10,050 nt of DNA. Origin: an uncultured Allomuricauda sp. (GTDB taxonomy: Bacteria; Bacteroidota; Bacteroidia; Flavobacteriales; Flavobacteriaceae). Each line of letters begins with the position of its first letter. The stretch's first letter is position 1. Shown piece after piece: positions 4,816-10,050 of the stretch. The position numbers and the translations under genes were made by a program. The DNA is taken from positions 1-10,050 of the forward strand of contig CALDPL010000009.1 of assembly GCA_937911965.1 (NCBI GenBank). The letters run 5' to 3'. Under the pieces are notes generated by a model. That model was not told where the DNA came from, did not search any database, and was given only the letters and a program-made list of their open reading frames with translations.

Positions 4816-7281
4816 ATGAAAAGTATAGTATTTCTCCTCAGTTTATTTCTGGCTCATAATGCATTTGCACAAACGGGCTCCCTCAAGGGAAAGGTGACCG
4901 ATCCAGGGAACAACCCCTTGCCCAATGTCAATATTTCCCTATCAAACACAAGTCTAGGTACCGTCACGGATCCTTCAGGGATTTATTCCTTGGAAGGGCT
5001 GCCCCCAGGTTCCCACACCCTGACCTATTCCATGATCGGATACAATACCCTAAGGGTGGTGACCACGGTCCATGCGGGAAGGACCACCGGAATTGCCACG
5101 GTAGTCCTTTCCCCACGGGAGGAACAGTTGGGCGAAGTGGTGGTGGAAGGCCAACAGATCAACAAGTTTTCCCGAAATACCAGCGTATACGTCTCAAAAA
5201 TGCCCTTGAGTGATTTGGAGAACCCCCAGGTATACAATTCCATTTCCACGGAATTGATGCAGGAGCAGTTGATCACCAATTTTGACGATGCCCTGAAGAA
5301 TGCACCCGGGATCGACAAGCTCTGGGAATCCACGGGAAGGGGCGGCGATGGTGCAGGTTATTTCTCCCTGCGAGGATTTGCGGTGCAACCCACGATGATA
5401 AATGGTCTGCCGGGTTTGACCAACGGAAGTCCCGATCCGGCCAATATCGAGGCCATCGAGGTCATCAAGGGACCATCGGGCACCCTCTTTGGAAGCAGCC
5501 TGATTTCCTATGGAGGATTGATCAATATTACCACCAAAAAGCCTTATTTCGGTTTTGGTGGGAATATCTCCTATACCTCGGGCAGTTATGGACTCAATAG
5601 GGTCACCGCCGATGTGAACACCGCCTTGGGCGAAAGGGATCAACTGGCCTTGAGGGTCAATACGGCCTATCACTCCCAAAACAGTTTTCAGGATGCCGGG
5701 ATGAGAAAATCGTTCTTCTTCGCCCCTTCCCTGGCCTATCGGGCGAGCGACCGCCTGTCTTTTGCCATCAATTCTGAATTTTACAACGGGAAAAGTACCA
5801 ACCAGACCATGTTGTTCGTGGATCGGGGAGCCCCTTTGCGCGTGACCAATATGGATGAACTCAAATACGACCATAAGCGTTCCTATACGAGCAACGATCT
5901 ATATATCGAGACCCCTACCTACAGCTTTCAGGGACAGATGAATTATAAATTGAGTGATTCGTGGACCTCCCAGACCGTCTTCTCTAGGTCCAGTTCAAGA
6001 TCTGAAGGGTATTATTCCTACCTCTATGAAATCACGGGCACTGTGGAAGCCATGAACGGTACGGTCCTGGAGGACGGGATTGTTTTGGCGCGATATACCA
6101 ACAAACAGAATTCCCAGACCCTGGGGACGGACCTGCAACAAAATTTTATCGGGGATTTCAATCTGGGATCCATGCGCAATCGAATGGTCCTCGGACTGGA
6201 TTATTACAACTCCCGATCCATTGACAACGGCACGGGATATGGAAATCAAGGCTTTGTGTACATCGGTTCCAATGTGGGGGAATTCCAGCCCCTTGCGCCG
6301 TCCCTTCACGCCTTTTACGGCACCCCTATGGGCGGGGGTGCCGATGACACCGGAGTCCTTACACAGGCCGGGGCCGACGCGGGCATCATGGCCTTGGGAG
6401 ATCCCGGTGCCCAATTCAGCGAGGCCCGTCAGGAAATCTTCAGTGCCTATGGCTCGAATGTGATCAATGTGCTCCCCCAGCTATCGGCCATGTTGAGTGT
6501 GCGCCTGGATCGTTTTTCCAATGACGGTTACAACCAAACGGCCATTTCCCCAAAATTTGGCCTGGTGTACCAACCCCTTTTGGACAGGCTTTCCCTTTTT
6601 GCCAATTATATGGACGGTTTCAGCAATGTGGGACCGGTCACGGAATTGACCAATGGAAATCCCTCCACAAGGGCCCTGGATCCGGAGCACGCCAAACAAT
6701 TTGAGGTGGGTTCGAAACTCAGGCTTTTTGGGGACAAACTTTCGGCCAGCCTGAGCTATTATGACATTCAAGTGGAAAATACGGTCCTTAGGGTGGACAC
6801 CGATGCCAACAATTACCGATATGAGCAAAATGGGGAATTGCACAGCAAGGGTTTTGAAGTCGGTATCACGGCCAATCCAGTTGTGGGACTGAACCTTGTA
6901 TTTGGCTATAGCTACAACGACAGCGAGTTGGTCGAGGGTGCAGCGGACTTCAAGGACAATCGACCCGAAAGTGCAGGTCCCATGAATTTGGCCAACCTTT
7001 GGGCCAGCTATACGTTCTCCGAAGGGCCCCTCACCGGATTCGGGCTCGGTTTCGGGGGCAATTACGCCGGGGAAAACAAGATTTTCAACAGAAACCTGGG
7101 GGGAACCTTCACCTTGGATCAATACGTCATATTGAACCAATCCATTTTCTACGATACCAAGGATTTTCGACTGGCCCTGAAACTGGATAATGCCGGCAAC
7201 ACAAAATACTATAAAGGATGGTCCACCATCAGCCCCCAGAACCTGAGAAGCCTATCCGCCAATTTCACCTATAAATTTTAA
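4816..7281 (+). CDS. TonB-dependent outer-membrane receptor, siderophore type, with carboxypeptidase-regulatory-like N-terminal domain
   Basis: This is an outer-membrane active transporter that imports a metal chelate using TonB-ExbBD energy. Domains in the 821-residue product: signal peptide 1-18 (cleavage after NAFA); a carboxypeptidase-D regulatory-like beta-sandwich at about 21-100 (LKGKVTDPGNNPLPNVNI, YSMIGYNTLR), a common N-terminal extension in Bacteroidota receptors; a TonB-box-like stretch QLGEVVVEG (104-112); the plug at about 128-243 with FSLRGFAVQP, IEVIKGPSGTLFG (214-226) and GGLINITTKKP; then a 22-strand-type barrel ending in the typical terminal Phe (LSANFTYKF). The plug style and gene neighbours point to the siderophore-receptor subfamily (FhuA/FpvA-like). 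The chelate cannot be named. No SusD partner follows, which argues against glycan import. It heads the operon, with the next start only 3 bases after its stop. Confidence 0.93.
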   Translation: MKSIVFLLSLFLAHNAFAQTGSLKGKVTDPGNNPLPNVNISLSNTSLGTVTDPSGIYSLEGLPPGSHTLTYSMIGYNTLRVVTTVHAGRTTGIATVVLSPREEQLGEVVVEGQQINKFSRNTSVYVSKMPLSDLENPQVYNSISTELMQEQLITNFDDALKNAPGIDKLWESTGRGGDGAGYFSLRGFAVQPTMINGLPGLTNGSPDPANIEAIEVIKGPSGTLFGSSLISYGGLINITTKKPYFGFGGNISYTSGSYGLNRVTADVNTALGERDQLALRVNTAYHSQNSFQDAGMRKSFFFAPSLAYRASDRLSFAINSEFYNGKSTNQTMLFVDRGAPLRVTNMDELKYDHKRSYTSNDLYIETPTYSFQGQMNYKLSDSWTSQTVFSRSSSRSEGYYSYLYEITGTVEAMNGTVLEDGIVLARYTNKQNSQTLGTDLQQNFIGDFNLGSMRNRMVLGLDYYNSRSIDNGTGYGNQGFVYIGSNVGEFQPLAPSLHAFYGTPMGGGADDTGVLTQAGADAGIMALGDPGAQFSEARQEIFSAYGSNVINVLPQLSAMLSVRLDRFSNDGYNQTAISPKFGLVYQPLLDRLSLFANYMDGFSNVGPVTELTNGNPSTRALDPEHAKQFEVGSKLRLFGDKLSASLSYYDIQVENTVLRVDTDANNYRYEQNGELHSKGFEVGITANPVVGLNLVFGYSYNDSELVEGAADFKDNRPESAGPMNLANLWASYTFSEGPLTGFGLGFGGNYAGENKIFNRNLGGTFTLDQYVILNQSIFYDTKDFRLALKLDNAGNTKYYKGWSTISPQNLRSLSANFTYKF

Positions 7282-7284
7282 GCC

Positions 7285-8004
7285 ATGTTCAAAAAAATTG
7301 CATTTAGTTTCTTATTGACGATCTTTCCCCTGTTTACGGTCTCTGCCCATTATTTATGGGTGGAGGCCCAAGGATCGGGGATCTTGGGCCAAAAGCACCA
7401 GGTCCGGGTCCACTATGGGGAATACACCTATGGGGTGGTCGAACAGGTCAAGGGTGAAAATTTCCCCTTGGTTTCCAAATTCACACTGTGGCTAATCGCT
7501 CCGGACGGGTCGAGAAAGGAATTGGCCAGCAAGGCCATGGAGGATCATTTTCAGGCCTATTTCGTCCCTTCCCAAAACGGGGTTTATACCCTGGCGCTCA
7601 ACAACAATGAGATCGATGTCATCGATTACACCGAGTATGACTTTGGAATATTCAAGACGCATTACCACGCCACGGCCAAAGTAAGGGTCGGGGGTTCCGA
7701 TGCCGACACCCGGGCATCCAATCCCGATGGCATTGTGGTGAAGCAATTGGCTCAAAGTGGGGAAGACATCAGACTTCAGGTCCTCTACAAAGGGAAGCCT
7801 TTGGCGGGGAACGAACTTGTGGTCTATGTTTCCGATCTTTGGTCCAAGACCCTGACCACGGATGAAAGTGGTCAGGTTTCCTTCAGTCTGCCCTGGGACA
7901 CCAAATACCTGGTGGAGACCACGATCAAAGAAGAGGTTCCGGGCAATTATAAGGGGGAGGACTATCAGTTCATATGGCACTGTGCCACCTTTTGCATTCT
8001 TTAA
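7285..8004 (+). CDS. DUF4198-family periplasmic protein, possible metal binder
   Basis: This 239-residue exported protein starts 3 bases after the receptor stop, so it is surely cotranscribed. The signal peptide (MFKKIAFSFLL...FTVSA) has a V-S-A cleavage site, predicting His22 as the mature N-terminus (HYLWVEA), as in DUF4198/NikM-like proteins that begin AHxLW. Two Ig-like beta domains are suggested: about 22-137 (including VSKFTLWLIAPDG and GVYTLALNN) and about 150-239 (LQVLYKGKPLAGNELVVYVSD, then TTDESGQVSFSL). Possible ligands are His22, His38, His43, His126, His128 and the C-terminal His232, Cys233 and Cys237. The family is associated with Ni/Co and other metal uptake, so a periplasmic metal- or chelate-handling role is reasonable but inferred. 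Family assignment comes from recall of sequence pattern, not from a search. Confidence 0.78.
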   Translation: MFKKIAFSFLLTIFPLFTVSAHYLWVEAQGSGILGQKHQVRVHYGEYTYGVVEQVKGENFPLVSKFTLWLIAPDGSRKELASKAMEDHFQAYFVPSQNGVYTLALNNNEIDVIDYTEYDFGIFKTHYHATAKVRVGGSDADTRASNPDGIVVKQLAQSGEDIRLQVLYKGKPLAGNELVVYVSDLWSKTLTTDESGQVSFSLPWDTKYLVETTIKEEVPGNYKGEDYQFIWHCATFCIL

Positions 8005-8016
8005 ATCCCCAACACA

Positions 8017-8349
8017 ATGGCCACCACAATAACCCTGATCGTCTTTGTCGCCTTTTACCTGCTGTACTGCAGGTCAAATAAAATGCCTTCCCCCACCGGC
8101 CTGCATCTGGAACAATGGGCCGGAGGGCATCGAAGGCTTTGTGGATATTGTGGGGTGGCCCTATTGTTGCTCGCCTTGGGGTTGAGCTGCCGGTATTGGG
8201 GTTGGGGATCGGGCAGTTTTACCTTTGTCATCATTCTTATGACCCTTGCCAGTCTGATCGTTCTTCTGGCCCCCATGGGATTGTTGAAAATCAGGAACGT
8301 GGGGGTGCTGTTGGGAATTTCCTTTATCTGTGAACTTTTTATCCTTTGA
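8017..8349 (+). CDS. Small membrane protein, DUF3325-like, of an iron-uptake operon
   Basis: The 110-residue protein has about four hydrophobic segments: 4-17, 46-60, 68-87 and 95-110. The central part (RYWGWGSGSFTFVIILMTLASLIVLLAP) resembles the GWGxGxxxWfgxLtaaaxlvvlllP region of DUF3325 proteins, small inner-membrane proteins encoded beside TonB receptors and PepSY-TM proteins in proteobacterial iron operons. The polar loop between the first and second segments carries HLEQWAGGHRRL. It starts 12 bases after the DUF4198 stop. The last segment (KIRNVGVLLGISFICELFIL) may be an addition relative to the usual shorter family members. Biochemical function is unknown even in the family, and the assignment is by similarity of pattern. 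Confidence 0.72.
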   Translation: MATTITLIVFVAFYLLYCRSNKMPSPTGLHLEQWAGGHRRLCGYCGVALLLLALGLSCRYWGWGSGSFTFVIILMTLASLIVLLAPMGLLKIRNVGVLLGISFICELFIL

Positions 8350-8353
8350 AGCC

Positions 8354-8653
8354 ATGCCCGCCAATAATAAATATCTGACCCCGTCCCCTTGGCAACGATT
8401 TGCCAAGATAACGGCCGCGATTCTTGGGGGACTGATGGTGGCCGTGCTCTTCCATATGGCCCTGGCAAGCTGGGTGGACCATGTGGCCGTGATCATGACC
8501 AGTACCTATACCGCCTTTATCCTCTGGGCCCTGTTGATGGTCCTTGCCTTCTTGGGTAAAAATGGATGGAGGACCTGGGCCCTGTATTTAGGGATTTCCC
8601 TGGTATTGGGACTTATATTTTACTGGGGCATTCAAACCAATCCAATCCTTTGA
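8354..8653 (+). CDS. Small membrane protein, DUF3649-like (putative iron transporter accessory)
   Basis: The 99-residue product has three predicted membrane helices at about 18-38, 44-66 and 73-92. The arrangement RFAKITAAILGG, then TSTYTAFILWALLMVLAF, then NGWRTWALYLG matches DUF3649 proteins, which show RvlAAvlGG, a second helix with a conserved small-residue start, and SAWRAW. These are encoded next to PepSY-TM proteins in iron operons and are often labelled iron transporter without biochemical proof. I chose the ATG at 8354 (4 bases after the previous stop, in a GCC-ATG context also seen at 7285) over the in-frame ATG at 8330, which would overlap the upstream gene and add eight non-conserved residues. 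The next gene starts 4 bases after its stop, so translational coupling is likely. Confidence 0.75.
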   Translation: MPANNKYLTPSPWQRFAKITAAILGGLMVAVLFHMALASWVDHVAVIMTSTYTAFILWALLMVLAFLGKNGWRTWALYLGISLVLGLIFYWGIQTNPIL

Positions 8654-8657
8654 CCCA

Positions 8658-10050
8658 ATGGGAAATCGCATATACAATATCCTGTTCCATACCCATACGG
8701 TAAGCGGCATTGTCATCAGTGTGGCAATTTATGTCATTTTCTTTACGGGCTCCTTCTCCTTTTTCAGGGATGAGATCAACAATTGGCAACGCGGCCATAC
8801 GGTATCCCTTTCCGATGAGATCACCATTAGCTTGGATGGATATCTGGAACGGATTTCAAAGGACTACGATCTCTATGGCAGGGATGTGGAACTCAGGCAT
8901 TATTTCAATGAACGGAACTTAAATGTCAGCCTGGGGGCCTCCAAGGATTCCCTGGCCGGGGAAGATGACAGGGCGCCGGCCTTTTTTTCCATGGATACCC
9001 TGGACGGCGGTAAGGGAGATTACCAAAGCACCTACCATCTCGGGGAATTCCTGTACAGACTTCACTTTTTGGACCAGATACCCTACCCCTACGGCAGGAC
9101 TTTGGCGGGTTTTGTGGCCTTCTTTTTTCTGTTCGCCATTTTCACGGGAATCTTGGTGCACTGGGACAAGATCATTTCCAATTTCTTCACCTTCCGGCCT
9201 TGGGCCAAGGCAAAGACCCTCTGGACGGATGCACATACCGCCTTGGGGGTGATCGGCTTTCCCTTTCAGTTTGTATATGCCGTTACCGGAGCCTTCTTTT
9301 TATTGAAGGGAATTTTGATACTCCCCGTGGTAACGGGTTTTTACCAAGGGGATGAAAACAAATTCTACGGAGATCTGGAATACAACCACCCCGAATTTGC
9401 CTTTTTTAACAAACCCGTGGAGGGGCCCGTTGAAATCGACCCATTGGTGAAAGACCTTAGGGCGGCCTGGGGGGATTTCAGGATCACCGAGGCCCATATC
9501 TTCAACTATGGGGATGAAAACATGCACCTGGCCCTGAGTGGGTACCTGGAACACAAAACCAAATTGAACGGGCTGGGATATAGGGTCATCAGGGTTTCCG
9601 ATGGCTCCACGGTGGAGGAAAGGGTCCCCATGACCAACGATTCCTATCTCGATGGGGTAAAGAACATGCTTTACCGCTTGCATTTGGGAGATTATGCCGG
9701 ATATGGATTAAGGGTCGTTTCCCTTATTCTTGGCCTGATTTCCTGTTTTGTCATCCTTTCGGGGGTGATGATCTGGTCCGTGGCCCGGGAAAAGAACAAT
9801 ATTCCGGAAAGACGACGAAGATTCAATAGACAGGTGACCAACATCTATATGGCCATCTGCCTGTCCCTTTTCCCGGTGACCGCCATGGAGTTCATCATTG
9901 TCAAGATCGCCACTTCAGTGGACATGGCCTTTATGTACCAAACTTATTTTCCCCTATGGTTGGTGGCTTCCCTCCTTTTCATCTTTAAAAAGGATATTGT
10001 ATTCACCAATAAGTGGAGTTTGATCATCGGAGGGGTTTTGGGTCTTATGG
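8658..10050 (+). CDS. PepSY-associated TM (PepSY_TM) protein, putative ferrisiderophore reductase, 3'-truncated by window edge
   Basis: The frame is open from ATG 8658 to the window end without a stop (464 codons), so the C-terminus lies outside. PepSY_TM proteins sit in the inner membrane; characterised relatives such as FoxB of Pseudomonas reduce ferric siderophores in the periplasm with heme. Helices: about 15-35, 148-169, 195-220, 351-376, 396-416, 423-441 and a seventh beginning near 454. Diagnostic motifs are FHTHTVSGIV at the start (His11, His13), YRLHFLDQIPYPYGR (His136), GILVHWDK (His168), DAHTALGVIGFPFQ (His193) and YRLHLGDYAGYGLR (His342); the conserved His residues at helix ends are candidate heme ligands. 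Two extracytoplasmic PepSY-like loops span about 36-145 and 221-345. It begins 4 bases after the DUF3649-like gene and closes the visible part of the operon. The exact substrate is unknown. Confidence 0.87.
   Translation, partial: MGNRIYNILFHTHTVSGIVISVAIYVIFFTGSFSFFRDEINNWQRGHTVSLSDEITISLDGYLERISKDYDLYGRDVELRHYFNERNLNVSLGASKDSLAGEDDRAPAFFSMDTLDGGKGDYQSTYHLGEFLYRLHFLDQIPYPYGRTLAGFVAFFFLFAIFTGILVHWDKIISNFFTFRPWAKAKTLWTDAHTALGVIGFPFQFVYAVTGAFFLLKGILILPVVTGFYQGDENKFYGDLEYNHPEFAFFNKPVEGPVEIDPLVKDLRAAWGDFRITEAHIFNYGDENMHLALSGYLEHKTKLNGLGYRVIRVSDGSTVEERVPMTNDSYLDGVKNMLYRLHLGDYAGYGLRVVSLILGLISCFVILSGVMIWSVAREKNNIPERRRRFNRQVTNIYMAICLSLFPVTAMEFIIVKIATSVDMAFMYQTYFPLWLVASLLFIFKKDIVFTNKWSLIIGGVLGLM

Noticed and set aside
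4816..7281. Receptor as a SusC-type glycan transporter
   Set aside because: No SusD-like gene or glycoside hydrolase follows, and the plug motifs and PepSY/DUF3649/DUF3325 neighbours fit a siderophore-type receptor better.
8330..8353. Earlier ATG for the DUF3649-like gene
   Set aside because: It overlaps the end of the preceding gene, adds non-family residues, and the ATG at 8354 has the same close-packed context as its operon neighbours.

Overview
The window looks like chromosomal DNA from a marine-type member of the Flavobacteriaceae (phylum Bacteroidota) with roughly even GC content. The evidence is a set of upstream boxes matching the Bacteroidota -7 consensus TAnnTTTG, the absence of clear Shine-Dalgarno sequences, a TonB-dependent receptor with an N-terminal carboxypeptidase-regulatory-like domain (typical of this phylum), and protein sequences of flavobacterial character. 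Genus cannot be fixed from the sequence alone.

Layout: (i) 2-577 (+) is the 3' part of a polyphosphate glucokinase (ROK family) that runs in from the left edge. (ii) 574-2373 (-) is typA/bipA, a ribosome-associated GTPase, convergent with ppgK and overlapping it by 4 bp through the two stop codons. (iii) 2470-3036 (-) and 3180-3773 (-) are two tandem paralogous small exported proteins, probably outer-membrane beta-barrels, of unknown function. (iv) 3848-4666 (+) is kdsA (Kdo-8-phosphate synthase) of the metal-dependent class, divergent from the paralogue pair and followed by a good intrinsic terminator. (v) 4816 to the right edge (+) is a tightly packed operon: TonB-dependent siderophore-type receptor, DUF4198 periplasmic protein, DUF3325-like and DUF3649-like small membrane proteins, and a PepSY-TM membrane protein cut by the window end.

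How the last operon probably works (inference from family knowledge): the receptor imports a ferric siderophore or similar metal chelate across the outer membrane, and the PepSY-TM protein, a relative of inner-membrane ferrisiderophore reductases such as FoxB, releases the metal by reduction. The two small membrane proteins are recurrent companions of PepSY-TM proteins in iron operons. The DUF4198 protein may bind metal in the periplasm. The promoter of this operon is a near-ideal Bacteroidota promoter bracketed by a perfect 12-bp inverted repeat (4731-4742 / 4799-4810), which I regard as the most interesting unexplained signal here.

No tRNA, rRNA, insertion sequence, CRISPR array or phage gene is visible. 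No stretch longer than 300 bp lacks a gene. Nothing seen requires a wholly new system; the main novelty candidates are the operator-like repeat, the two unknown paralogues and the DUF4198 protein with a predicted mature N-terminal histidine.
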